Assembly: GCA_902795625.1 (NCBI GenBank)
Contig: CADBLW010000189.1
Coordinates: forward strand, 1 to 8,276
Reading direction: 5' to 3'
Length of the DNA: 8,276 bases
DNA from: an uncultured Lachnospiraceae bacterium
GTDB taxonomy: Bacteria; Bacillota; Clostridia; Lachnospirales; Lachnospiraceae
This document shows positions 1 through 6,374 of this stretch, in pieces. A model generated the notes under the pieces. The model made no database searches and was not told where the DNA came from. It saw only the letters and a list, made by a program, of their open reading frames with translations. Positions within the stretch are counted from its first letter, which is position 1. Every line of letters begins with the position of its first letter. The position numbers were made by a program, and so were the translations under genes.

Positions 1-1949
1 AGATCGTTGGCGCCCTGCACGATGATACCGCCGCCCTGTCTGTTCCGCTGTGGTTTCGCGCGCTCCTCGGTGAGCAGCGCTTCCACCTGCTCCTCGGCGG
101 TCATATTTTTCTCGCGTGCCTTGTTCCACTCCTCGTAGAGCTTGTTGACAACCTGACCTTCCTTGATGGTGCCGTGGCCGATGGCGGCCATCAGCGAATC
201 CCAATCGCGGAAGCCGTATTTTACGAGGGCTGCCTCCTGAAATTCCGGTTTGGAGATCTCCGGGAGGTTGATGCCCTTTGTCTTCGCATAGTTCGCTACG
301 GCGTTCTTGCCTCGGGCGATGTTGTCGTCCTTGAGCTCCGCCTTGAACCACTGGTTGATCTTGTTGCGTGCCTGCGCGCTCTTGACGATCTTGAGCCAGT
401 CGCGGCTCGGTCCCTTCGCGTTGGCGGAGGTGATGATCTCCACGCGGTCACCGTTCTGGATCTCGTACTCGATGTTCACGAGACGGTCGTTGACACGGGC
501 GCCGATCATCTTGTTGCCGACAGCGCTGTGGATGCTGTACGCAAAATCAACCGTGTTCGACCCGACCGGCAGCGTCTTCACCTCGCCCGTGGGCGTGAAA
601 CAGTACACGCTGTCGTTGAAGAGGTCAAAGTCGCTCTTCAGGCTGTTCAGGAATTCCTTGTTGTCGGACATGTCGCGCTGCCACTCAAGGATCTGGCGAA
701 GCCACGCCAGCTTCTCATCCTCGGCGTTGTCCACGTGCTTGCCGCCCTGGGATTCCTTGTATTTCCAGTGCGCCGCGATACCGTACTCGGCGATGCGGTG
801 CATTTCCTTCGTTCGGATCTGGATCTCCACCGGCGTGCCGCCCGGTCCGCTCAGCGTTGTGTGCAGCGACTGATAGTTGTTGGCCTTGGGCATGGCAATG
901 TAATCCTTGAAGCGCCCGGGTACCGGCTTATACATGTCGTGTAAAATGCCCAGCGCCGCATAGCAGTCCTTGACGCTGTCCACGATGATGCGCACCGCGA
1001 AGAGGTCATAGATCTGCTCGATAGACTTGTTCTGGTTGACCATTTTCCGGTAAAGGCTGAAGAAGTGCTTGGCGCGGCCGTCGATCTCGGCCTTGATGCC
1101 GGCCTCCTCCATCTTCCTTCCGACCTCGTCGGAGATGGTCTGTACAAACGCTTCGCGCTCGGCCTTCGTGACCTTGATGTCCTCCGACAGCTGCTTATAG
1201 ATGTCGGGCTTCAGGTATTTCAGCGACAGGTCGTCCAGCTCTTTCTTAATGCGGCTGATACCGAGCCGGTGGGCGATCGGCGAGTAGATCTCCATCGTCT
1301 CGCGGGATTTTTCGATCTGCTTCTCCGGCGTCTGATACTGCATCGTGCGCATGTTGTGCAGGCGGTCCGCCAGCTTGATCACGACGACTCGGATATCCTT
1401 GGCCATGGCGATGAACATTTTCCGAAGGTTCTCCGCCTGGACTTCGATCTTGTCCTGCGAATAATTGAGCTGTGTCAGCTTCGTGACACCGTCCACGAGG
1501 AGCGTCACCTCCGCGCCGAACAGACGGGACAGCTCCGCCTCGGTGATCGTCGTATCCTCGACGACATCGTGCAAAATGCCCGCCACGATGGTTTCCTTGT
1601 CCATCTCAAGCTCCGCCAGGATGATCGCCACCGAAAGCGGATGAATGATATACGGCTCGCCGCTCTTTCTCTTCTGGTTTCCGTGCGCGTCCATCGCAAG
1701 TTTGTACGCGCGCTCTATGATCGTGAGGTCCGTCGTCGGACGATACTTGCGGATCGTTTCGATCAGCTTGTCATAGAGCCGTTCCGGCTCCGTAAAATCC
1801 TCGGTCGCGCCGAGTCCCGTGCCGATCTCCGCCACAATATCCGTCGCGGTCTCGTCGGTCGATGCTGCTGACGTTGATTCTGTCTCGGTTTGTTCAGAAT
1901 CCTTCACGGTCGTGACTTCGTCAATACCGGTGTTGTTCTCATCATCCAT
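1..1949 (-). CDS. relA: Bifunctional (p)ppGpp synthetase/hydrolase (Rel/SpoT family), 3' end cut by window edge
   Basis: This cytoplasmic stringent-response enzyme makes (p)ppGpp from ATP and GDP/GTP and also degrades it. I translated the frame by hand from ATG at 1949; 649 codons are visible with no stop before the left edge. Residues 1-55 are an acidic, Ser/Thr-rich stretch. The HD hydrolase domain (about 80-200) shows AHGNQKRKSGEPYIIHP, the HDVVEDT motif at 127-133 and LADRLHNMRT. The synthetase domain (about 285-395) contains GRFKDYIAMPK; its RFKD is the Rel/SpoT-type motif associated with GDP preference, unlike the ExDD of proteobacterial RelA. It continues with YQSLHT, VEIQIRT and EYGIAAHW. 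A TGS domain follows at about 448-508, then a helical region; the cut falls at GGGIIVQGAND, just before the expected Cys-containing and ACT domains. AAAGGAGGG lies 8 bases before the ATG. The intact HD and synthetase motifs suggest both activities. It is probably the last gene read from the ilvE side. Confidence 0.96.
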   Translation of the reverse strand, partial: MDDENNTGIDEVTTVKDSEQTETESTSAASTDETATDIVAEIGTGLGATEDFTEPERLYDKLIETIRKYRPTTDLTIIERAYKLAMDAHGNQKRKSGEPYIIHPLSVAIILAELEMDKETIVAGILHDVVEDTTITEAELSRLFGAEVTLLVDGVTKLTQLNYSQDKIEVQAENLRKMFIAMAKDIRVVVIKLADRLHNMRTMQYQTPEKQIEKSRETMEIYSPIAHRLGISRIKKELDDLSLKYLKPDIYKQLSEDIKVTKAEREAFVQTISDEVGRKMEEAGIKAEIDGRAKHFFSLYRKMVNQNKSIEQIYDLFAVRIIVDSVKDCYAALGILHDMYKPVPGRFKDYIAMPKANNYQSLHTTLSGPGGTPVEIQIRTKEMHRIAEYGIAAHWKYKESQGGKHVDNAEDEKLAWLRQILEWQRDMSDNKEFLNSLKSDFDLFNDSVYCFTPTGEVKTLPVGSNTVDFAYSIHSAVGNKMIGARVNDRLVNIEYEIQNGDRVEIITSANAKGPSRDWLKIVKSAQARNKINQWFKAELKDDNIARGKNAVANYAKTKGINLPEISKPEFQEAALVKYGFRDWDSLMAAIGHGTIKEGQVVNKLYEEWNKAREKNMTAEEQVEALLTEERAKPQRNRQGGGIIVQGAND

Positions 1950-1957
1950 GCGATGGG

Positions 1958-1966
1958 CCCTCCTTT
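1958..1966 (-). promoter_or_regulatory. Ribosome binding site of the rel gene
   Basis: On the minus strand AAAGGAGGG sits 8 bases upstream of the ATG at 1949. It fixes the start, so the roughly 50-residue acidic leader before the HD domain is probably translated. The rest of the 52-base gap to the CapA-like gene is A/T-rich, but I find no convincing -35/-10 pair in it. Confidence 0.8.
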
Positions 1967-2001
1967 CATAGTTTTTTCTTTCTGAAATATAATTCTTTTT
2001 C

Positions 2002-3171
2002 CTACCCCAGCTGCTCCAGCATGTAGTTCTTCACACCCTCGAGGCTGCTTCGTTTCCACGCGCCCTCAGCCTCGCGCTGTGACAGCGGATAGATGATCTG
2101 CATGTCGAGCGTCTCGCCCGGCACGCGGCCGCTCCGCAGCGGCTCGTAAAAGTTTGCGACCCAGTCCTCCTCCGTCGCGTTCGCGAACCGCTCGGGGGAG
2201 AGGAACCGTAACTGTCGCTTCGTATTCTCGACAAACACCTTCGCCGCCAGGGGCGCCAGGAGCTCATACTCGTCGGCCTGCACATCGGCGAAGATTGCCG
2301 GCAGCTCCGAGGGCTCGATCCGTTCCTTATCGCGGTTGATCCGGATGCCGAAGGGCTCAAACGAAAAAGCATTTTCCGTAAAATGCAGTTTCACAAACAG
2401 GCCGTATTCCGTGTTGTACTGCGCGCGCTGGTAGTCCGTGTCGAAGATGAAATTTCCGAGGGAGTAGAATATAACCTTGTCCCCCACGGTCTCATAGTTC
2501 ATCGGCACGTGCGGATGGTGCGCGACCACGATATCCGCCCCCATCTCCAGATAGAGGTGGTACCGGTCTCTCGTGTACGGTGCCGGAAGCGCCGTAAACT
2601 CCTCGCCCGCATGGGCCACAACGATGCACCAGCGGCACTTGCGCTTCACCTCCGCGATCCGCTCACGGATGAGCTCCAGATCGCTCCAGGAGAAACAGCC
2701 CGCCGTATCCTCGCCCGCCTTGCGGCAGGCCCGCTGGTATCCGACACCGATCATGCCGATGCCGCCTGCCTCGCGGAACACTACCGGCGCCGACGCCTCC
2801 GCGAGATTGCTTCCCGCGCCAAGCGTCCTCACGCCGCAGCTTTTCGCCGCCGCGAGGGTATCTGCCATTCCGACCGGACCTGCATCCATGATGTGGTTGT
2901 TGCATATATTCCAGACGTCCGCTCCGAGCCTGCCGAAAAATCGTACGGCGTTCGGATGGATGCTGTGTTTCAGTGTCGCGGCGGCACCCGTCACACCGGC
3001 AACCTTGCGCCGTCTCGTGAGAGGTCCCTCCACGTTGATGACAAGATGATCCGCGGAGCGCAGGAATGTAAGCGCCTCGTCCGAAACGAGTTTCTCATCG
3101 TTCCAGCGGCGATGCATGTATTTGTCAAATCCGATATCGCCCGTGAAGGCTATTGTGGTTTCCTTCGCCAT
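2002..3171 (-). CDS. CapA-family (PGA_cap) metallophosphatase-like protein
   Basis: The 389-residue protein belongs to the CapA/PgsA family (calcineurin-like metallophosphoesterase fold), best known from capsule poly-gamma-glutamate synthesis; many members have no tested function. Family motifs appear in order: FTGDIGF at residues 9-15, INVEGPLT at 45-52, NNHIMDAG at 91-98, VVAHAGEEF at 184-192 (commonly HWG-E in relatives), and HHPHVPMNYETVGDKVIFYS followed by LGNFIFD at 218-244. The Asp, Asn and His residues expected to bind metal are present. An in-frame TTG at 3183 gives four more residues, but the ATG at 3171 has GGAG 6 bases upstream and is preferred. No signal peptide or membrane segment is visible at the N-terminus, unlike classical membrane-anchored CapA. 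The C-terminal part (about 290-389) lacks recognisable motifs. The gene lies 90 bases after a MurD-like ligase and 52 bases before rel, all on one strand. The family call is secure; the substrate is unknown. Confidence 0.9.
   Translation of the reverse strand: MAKETTIAFTGDIGFDKYMHRRWNDEKLVSDEALTFLRSADHLVINVEGPLTRRRKVAGVTGAAATLKHSIHPNAVRFFGRLGADVWNICNNHIMDAGPVGMADTLAAAKSCGVRTLGAGSNLAEASAPVVFREAGGIGMIGVGYQRACRKAGEDTAGCFSWSDLELIRERIAEVKRKCRWCIVVAHAGEEFTALPAPYTRDRYHLYLEMGADIVVAHHPHVPMNYETVGDKVIFYSLGNFIFDTDYQRAQYNTEYGLFVKLHFTENAFSFEPFGIRINRDKERIEPSELPAIFADVQADEYELLAPLAAKVFVENTKRQLRFLSPERFANATEEDWVANFYEPLRSGRVPGETLDMQIIYPLSQREAEGAWKRSSLEGVKNYMLEQLG
2369..2386. repeat. Perfect palindrome inside the CapA-like gene
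   Basis: GCATTTTCCGTAAAATGC has 7-base perfect arms around CCGT and contains the same 14-base core found before thyA. It lies in codons for HFTENAF, about 420 bases upstream of the rel start. As a coding-sequence copy it may be chance, but its exact symmetry is notable. Confidence 0.35.
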
Positions 3172-3177
3172 GCTCCG

Positions 3178-3181
3178 CTCC
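3178..3181 (-). promoter_or_regulatory. Ribosome binding site deciding the CapA-like start
   Basis: GGAG on the minus strand lies 6 bases before the ATG at 3171. The alternative TTG at 3183 lies immediately upstream of this site and has no Shine-Dalgarno sequence of its own at a workable distance. Confidence 0.6.
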
Positions 3182-3261
3182 AATGCTTCATATCCGCGCT
3201 GTCTTCCGGTCCCGGCTGGCTTACGTCTCGCCTCGTCACAGGCCCGCGTTCTTACGTCCCG

Positions 3262-4449
3262 TTACAGCCCGACCATCTCGCGGAACTTCTCTCCGCGCTC
3301 CTCAAAATCCTTGAAATATCCGTACGACGCCGCTGCCGGCGAGAGCACACACGCACGCCCCGCAGGCGTGATCGCGCGCGCCTTCTCCACCGCCGCTGCC
3401 AGATCGTCCACATAGACACAGCTGTCGCAGTCGCTCACCTGATCGTAGATCCGCCGCCCCGACTCATACGCGAGTATGTAGCGGAACTGCGGGTTATTGC
3501 GTATGAAATCGATCAGCGCGTCATAGTTGATCCCGCGGTCCATGCCGCCGATGATGACCGAGTACGCGCCCGGGATGGACAAAAGAGCCTCGATCGTCGC
3601 GTTCGGGATCGTCGAGATGGAGTCGTCGTAGTATGTGACGCCGTCCTTCTCGCCAAGCTTCTGCAGCCGGTGAGGAAGCCCCGTGAACGTCCGAAGCGCC
3701 GCCTTCACAGCCTCCGGGTCCGCGCCGTACACTTCCGTCGCGATGCGGTACACAAACTCCGCATTGTAGTTGTTATGCTCACCGAGCACCTGCAGATGAT
3801 AATCCGGCGCCGACGCAAACTCGATTGCCGTCTTCGCGGCGCGGGTTTCGATCGGCGGAACCTGGGTTCCCACGAAGAAGAAATCATTTTCCGACTGCTG
3901 CTCCGTGATATGCCGCTTCGCCGCAAAATACCGCTCCACCGTATGATAGTAATCGAGATGTTCTTCGAACAGATTCAAAAAAACCGCCACATGCGGCGAT
4001 GTCCGAAGATGCGCAAGTTGGTGGCAGGAAAGTTCAAACACGATAACGGTATCCTGTTCAATCTCACCGTAATAATCAAGGCACGGTTTGCCGATGTTTC
4101 CGAGGAGGATCACCTTCTGCGGCAGGCACTCACCGAGCACGTGGGCCAGCATCGCGGACGTTGTGCTCTTTCCCTTGGTGCCGGTCACGCCGATCACCTG
4201 ATCCCGGAATTCACTCATGAAGACATCGGTCATCGATGAGTATCGCGGATCGTCATCATCCATGACGATCCCGGGGCTCTTGAGGATGACGTCGTATTTC
4301 TGCTCGTCGATATCCTCGCGCTTCCCCTCAAATACGGCAACCTCCCTCGGATTACAATATGTCGCAAGGAAGCGCTCCATTGAGCGCCCCTCGCGACCAT
4401 AACCCCAGATCAGGACGGATTGCCCGTCAAATCCTGTGTATTGCTTCAT
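3262..4449 (-). CDS. murD: Divergent MurD-type Mur ligase (UDP-MurNAc-L-Ala--glutamate ligase family)
   Basis: The 395-residue cytoplasmic ligase has the three Mur domains. Residues 1-85 are a short Rossmann-like domain with WGYGREGRS at 15-23 and KSPGI at 57-61. The ATPase domain has P-loop GTKGKST at 90-96, ELSCHQL at 139-145, NLFEEHLDYY at 159-168 and AAKRHI at 176-181, where K178 should match the carbamylated lysine. HNNYNA at 225-230 leads to the C-terminal domain: GLPHRLQKL, DDSISTIPNAT at 275-285, GGMDRGINY at 301-309 and SPAAASYGYFKDFEERG at 370-386. The GG-DRG-and SPA-AS--FK-FE-RG motifs are MurD-like and argue against MurC, MurE, MurF or FolC. Canonical MurD has DSKAT where this has DSIST, and it normally sits in the division/cell-wall cluster, so this may be a MurD2-type or paralogous ligase adding glutamate or another amino acid. 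It starts 14 bases after the ilvE stop with a weak GGAAG site, implying cotranscription. Confidence 0.88.
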   Translation of the reverse strand: MKQYTGFDGQSVLIWGYGREGRSMERFLATYCNPREVAVFEGKREDIDEQKYDVILKSPGIVMDDDDPRYSSMTDVFMSEFRDQVIGVTGTKGKSTTSAMLAHVLGECLPQKVILLGNIGKPCLDYYGEIEQDTVIVFELSCHQLAHLRTSPHVAVFLNLFEEHLDYYHTVERYFAAKRHITEQQSENDFFFVGTQVPPIETRAAKTAIEFASAPDYHLQVLGEHNNYNAEFVYRIATEVYGADPEAVKAALRTFTGLPHRLQKLGEKDGVTYYDDSISTIPNATIEALLSIPGAYSVIIGGMDRGINYDALIDFIRNNPQFRYILAYESGRRIYDQVSDCDSCVYVDDLAAAVEKARAITPAGRACVLSPAAASYGYFKDFEERGEKFREMVGL

Positions 4450-4463
4450 ACTGCTTCCGTTTC

Positions 4464-5534
4464 TTACTTGACCTCTACCGTCCAGTTGCGGTCATCAGCG
4501 ATCTTGCCGAGCTGAATGCCGGTGATCGTGTCGTACAGCTTCTGGCTTACAGGGCCGATGCCGCCGTCGCCGATCTTGAACACTTCGTTCTCGAAGCGGA
4601 GATGGCTGACCGGGCTGATAACTGCCGCGGTACCGGAACCGAAGCACTCCTCAAGAGCACCCGTGCGGCCTGCCTCAACAAGCTCATCAACGGAGATGCG
4701 GCGCTCCTCAACCGGGAGTCCCCAGCTCTTGCAAACCTCGATAACCGAGTTTCTCGTAACACCCGGAAGGATGGAACCGTTGAGCATAGGCGTAACGATC
4801 GTGCCGTTGATCTTGAAGAAAATGTTCATCGCACCGACTTCCTCGATGTACTTTCTCTCGCGGCCGTCAAGCCACAGTACCTGCGAGTATCCCTCGTCAT
4901 GAGCCTTCACCTGTGCAGCGAGCGACGCAACATAGTTGCCGCCGGTCTTAGCCTCACCGATTCCGCCCTTAACCGCACGGACATACTCATCCTCGATCCA
5001 GATCTTAACCGGGTTCAGACCCTCTGCGTAGTACGGGCCAACCGGCGAGAGGATGACGATGAAGAGATACGTATCCGAAACGCGAACGCCGAGGAACGGA
5101 TCGGTCGCGATCATGAACGGACGAATGTAAAGGGAGGTGCCGGGCTTCGTCGGGATCCAGTCCTGATCAACCTTAACGACAGCCTTGCAGGCCTCAACGA
5201 AATCCTCCTCGGGGATCTGCGGCATGCACAGTCTCTTGTTGGAGTTGTTCGCACGCTCTGCGTTCTTGTAAGGGCGGAACAGAAGCACGCGGTTGTCATC
5301 GGTGCGATACGCCTTCATACCTTCGAACATCTCCTGGCCGTAATGGAACACCATTGCGGAGGGCTCGAGGCTGATCTCTCCGTAAGGAACGATGCGCGCA
5401 TCGAACCAGCCCTTGCCGGTCTCATAGTTCATAACGAACATGTGATCCGTGAAAATCGTTCCGAAGCGAAGCGGGTCATCTGCAGCCGGCTTAGCCTTCG
5501 GGTTCTTCGTAAGCTCATACCTGATATTCAACAT
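4464..5534 (-). CDS. ilvE: Branched-chain amino acid aminotransferase
   Basis: This 356-residue PLP enzyme of fold-type IV interconverts leucine, isoleucine and valine with their 2-oxo acids, using glutamate/2-oxoglutarate; it acts in the cytoplasm. The sequence follows the longer, eukaryote-like BCAT type: YGQEMFEGMKAYR at 65-77, AKTGGNYVASLAAQ at 195-208 with K196 as the probable PLP lysine, QVLWLDG at 218-224, IEEVGAMNIFF at 230-240 (class IV signature), NGSILPGVTRNSVIE at 252-266 and GSGTAAVISPV at 299-309. Length is normal and all motifs are intact. The ATG at 5534 has AGGAG 9 bases upstream. A sigma-A-like promoter at 5585-5613 predicts a leader of about 43 bases, too short for a T-box or peptide attenuator. 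A palindrome covers the promoter spacer and touches the -35 box, which suggests repression, possibly by a nutrient sensor. It is the first gene of the leftward set, 14 bases before the MurD-like gene. Confidence 0.96.
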   Translation of the reverse strand: MLNIRYELTKNPKAKPAADDPLRFGTIFTDHMFVMNYETGKGWFDARIVPYGEISLEPSAMVFHYGQEMFEGMKAYRTDDNRVLLFRPYKNAERANNSNKRLCMPQIPEEDFVEACKAVVKVDQDWIPTKPGTSLYIRPFMIATDPFLGVRVSDTYLFIVILSPVGPYYAEGLNPVKIWIEDEYVRAVKGGIGEAKTGGNYVASLAAQVKAHDEGYSQVLWLDGRERKYIEEVGAMNIFFKINGTIVTPMLNGSILPGVTRNSVIEVCKSWGLPVEERRISVDELVEAGRTGALEECFGSGTAAVISPVSHLRFENEVFKIGDGGIGPVSQKLYDTITGIQLGKIADDRNWTVEVK

Positions 5535-5584
5535 AGTCTCACTCTCCTGTCTGCCGTGTATTTGCGGCTTAAAAACTGTCTACT

Positions 5585-5613
5585 AATATAGTCCCATTTG
5601 CCGTAAAATGCAA
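5585..5613 (-). promoter_or_regulatory. Sigma-A-type promoter of ilvE
   Basis: Reading the minus strand, -35 TTGCAT (5608-5613) and -10 TATATT (5585-5590) are separated by exactly 17 bases. Transcription would start near 5578 and run leftward into ilvE, and probably on into the Mur ligase, CapA-like and rel genes, since no terminator is visible between them. Confidence 0.75.
5595..5610. promoter_or_regulatory. Operator-like palindrome inside the ilvE promoter
   Basis: CATTTGCCGTAAAATG on the plus strand has 5-base arms, CATTT and AAATG, around a 6-base centre. It fills most of the ilvE spacer and overlaps the -35 box by three bases, where a bound protein would block RNA polymerase. The core ATTTGCCGTAAAAT differs by one base from copies at 2371-2384 and 7320-7333. 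It weakly resembles the CodY box AATTTTCWGAAAATT (about five mismatches), but its arms are spaced differently. The binding protein is unknown. Confidence 0.35.
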
Positions 5614-5627
5614 TAAAAATGCGTCGG

Positions 5628-5652
5628 TTTTCGCCGAAAATGAGCCATTTTC
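5628..5652. repeat. Overlapping inverted repeats between the divergent promoters
   Basis: TTTTCG-C-CGAAAA (5628-5640) is a 6-base inverted repeat around a single base. It overlaps a second one, GAAAAT-GAGCC-ATTTTC (5636-5641 with 5647-5652). Both lie between the two -35 boxes (ilvE 5608-5613, folA 5663-5668), where a regulator could act on both promoters. No known operator is recognised. Confidence 0.35.
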
Positions 5653-5662
5653 CCTCAAAAAG

Positions 5663-5691
5663 TTGTTCTTTCACGCCGTCTGTGATACAAT
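5663..5691 (+). promoter_or_regulatory. Sigma-A-type promoter of folA with extended -10
   Basis: TTGTTC (-35, 5663-5668) and TACAAT (-10, 5686-5691) are 17 bases apart. TGA directly before the -10 box makes it an extended -10 (TGn). The predicted start near 5698 gives a leader of about 85 bases before the folA ATG. The -10 box lies in the loop of an inverted repeat at 5676-5700. Confidence 0.75.
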
Positions 5692-5700
5692 CGCAGACGG
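5676..5700 (+). promoter_or_regulatory. Inverted repeat enclosing the folA -10 box
   Basis: Arms CCGTCTGTG (5676-5684) and CGCAGACGG (5692-5700) pair over 9 positions, with one G-T pairing, around the 7-base loop ATACAAT that holds the -10 box. Transcription is predicted to start inside the right arm, so an RNA hairpin is unlikely and a DNA operator is the simpler reading. No T-run follows, so it is not a terminator. Confidence 0.45.
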
Positions 5701-5712
5701 AAGAAACAGCGC

Positions 5713-5776
5713 AGGCAGCAATGCCTCCCTGTCCCCTTCCGGCTCTTCGGAGCCTTCACCACAGCTGTAGGAGGTG
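5713..5776 (+). promoter_or_regulatory. Structured 5' leader of folA (two tetraloop hairpins)
   Basis: Two short hairpins with stable loop types lie in the leader: AGGCA-GCAA-TGCCT (5713-5726, GNRA loop) and GGCTC-TTCG-GAGCC (5741-5754, UUCG loop). CCTCC at 5724-5728, partly in the first stem, is complementary to GGAGG at 5770-5774 in the ribosome binding site. CACC (5757-5760) could also pair with GGTG (5773-5776). GCCTTCAC occurs twice (5752-5759 and 5776-5783). This allows alternative folds that expose or hide the start. It does not match the tetrahydrofolate riboswitch as I recall it, and any control role is inference. Confidence 0.35.
5769..5776 (+). promoter_or_regulatory. Ribosome binding site deciding the folA start
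   Basis: AGGAGGTG, near-perfect, lies 7 bases before ATG at 5784. An in-frame upstream codon at 5619 would add 55 residues, but it precedes the predicted promoter and the added residues are not DHFR-like. Confidence 0.85.
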
Positions 5777-5783
5777 CCTTCAC

Positions 5784-6314
5784 ATGAAATGTATCGCCGC
5801 CGTCGATAGCAACTGGGCCATCGGCAAGAACAACAAACTTCTGGTCAGCATTCCCGCGGATATGCGCTTCTTCCGCGACCACACAGTGAACAAGGTCGTC
5901 ATCATGGGCCGCGCGACGCTGCAGAGTTTTCCGGGCGCTAAGCCCCTCAAAAACCGGATCAATATCGTGGTCACCCGCGATCCGAAATTCTACGTTCCCG
6001 ACGCGATCATCGTACACAGCGTGAAGGAAGCCGCCGATGCCGCTGCCGCGTACCCCGCGGACGATGTCTACGTGATCGGCGGGGCCAGCATTTACCGCCA
6101 GTTCCTGCCCCTCTGCGACACCGCGTACATCACGAAGATCGACTACGCGTACGACGCGGACACTTATTTTCCGAACCTGGACGAGGATCCCGAGTGGGAG
6201 CTGACGAGCGAGAGCGACGAGCAGACCTACTACGACCTGACATATACATTTACGGAGTATCGAAAGAAACCCGCGGAGCCCGAGGCTGCAGAGCCTGCAA
6301 ACGCGGAGGAATAA
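5784..6314 (+). CDS. folA: Dihydrofolate reductase
   Basis: The 176-residue cytoplasmic enzyme reduces 7,8-dihydrofolate to tetrahydrofolate with NADPH, regenerating the cofactor that thymidylate synthase oxidises. DHFR motifs run in order: DSNWAIGKNNKLL at 8-20; SIPADMRFFR at 22-31 with D26 as the likely catalytic acid; VVIMGRATLQSFPGAKPL at 38-55; RINIVVTRD at 58-66; VYVIGGASIYRQFLP at 95-109, the NADPH-binding GG; and ITKIDYAYDADTYFP at 116-130. The tryptophan that often precedes the IPAD segment is missing (KLLVSIPAD). The last 16 residues or so are a Pro/Ala/Glu tail beyond the usual core. The start at 5784 is fixed by a strong ribosome binding site; the remaining frame has normal DHFR length. 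The gene has its own promoter, converges on thyA and ends in a strong terminator. Nothing marks it as an acquired, plasmid-type dfr gene, though resistance properties cannot be judged from this reading. Confidence 0.96.
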   Translation: MKCIAAVDSNWAIGKNNKLLVSIPADMRFFRDHTVNKVVIMGRATLQSFPGAKPLKNRINIVVTRDPKFYVPDAIIVHSVKEAADAAAAYPADDVYVIGGASIYRQFLPLCDTAYITKIDYAYDADTYFPNLDEDPEWELTSESDEQTYYDLTYTFTEYRKKPAEPEAAEPANAEE

Positions 6315-6374
6315 CCCGCGCGGGACACACCTACGGTCCGTTTCGATGCGTATTCAAAACAATATCGGAAAACT

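Noticed and set aside
174..1871. Several plus-strand frames of 188-268 codons across the left 1.9 kb
   Set aside because: They lie opposite the rel gene, which is open on the minus strand over the whole stretch with all Rel domains visible.
2383..4239. A 618-codon open frame on the plus strand opposite the CapA-like and Mur-ligase genes
   Set aside because: The opposite strand carries two clear families with intact motifs. The plus-strand product is Arg/His/Val-rich with no domain, and results from GC-rich codon use leaving the antisense frame open.
5535..5578. T-box or leader-peptide attenuator before ilvE
   Set aside because: The predicted leader is only about 43 bases, with no T-box sequence, specifier stem or terminator.
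4359..5591. A 410-codon plus-strand frame opposite ilvE
   Set aside because: It is the antisense shadow of ilvE and starts inside the Mur-ligase gene; there is no plausible ribosome binding site or protein family.
5619..5783. A longer folA start adding 55 residues
   Set aside because: It would start upstream of the predicted folA promoter, the residues are not DHFR-like, and a near-perfect ribosome binding site serves the ATG at 5784.
5698..5783. Tetrahydrofolate riboswitch upstream of folA
   Set aside because: The leader has two small tetraloop hairpins but lacks the longer paired and junction elements I associate with that riboswitch.
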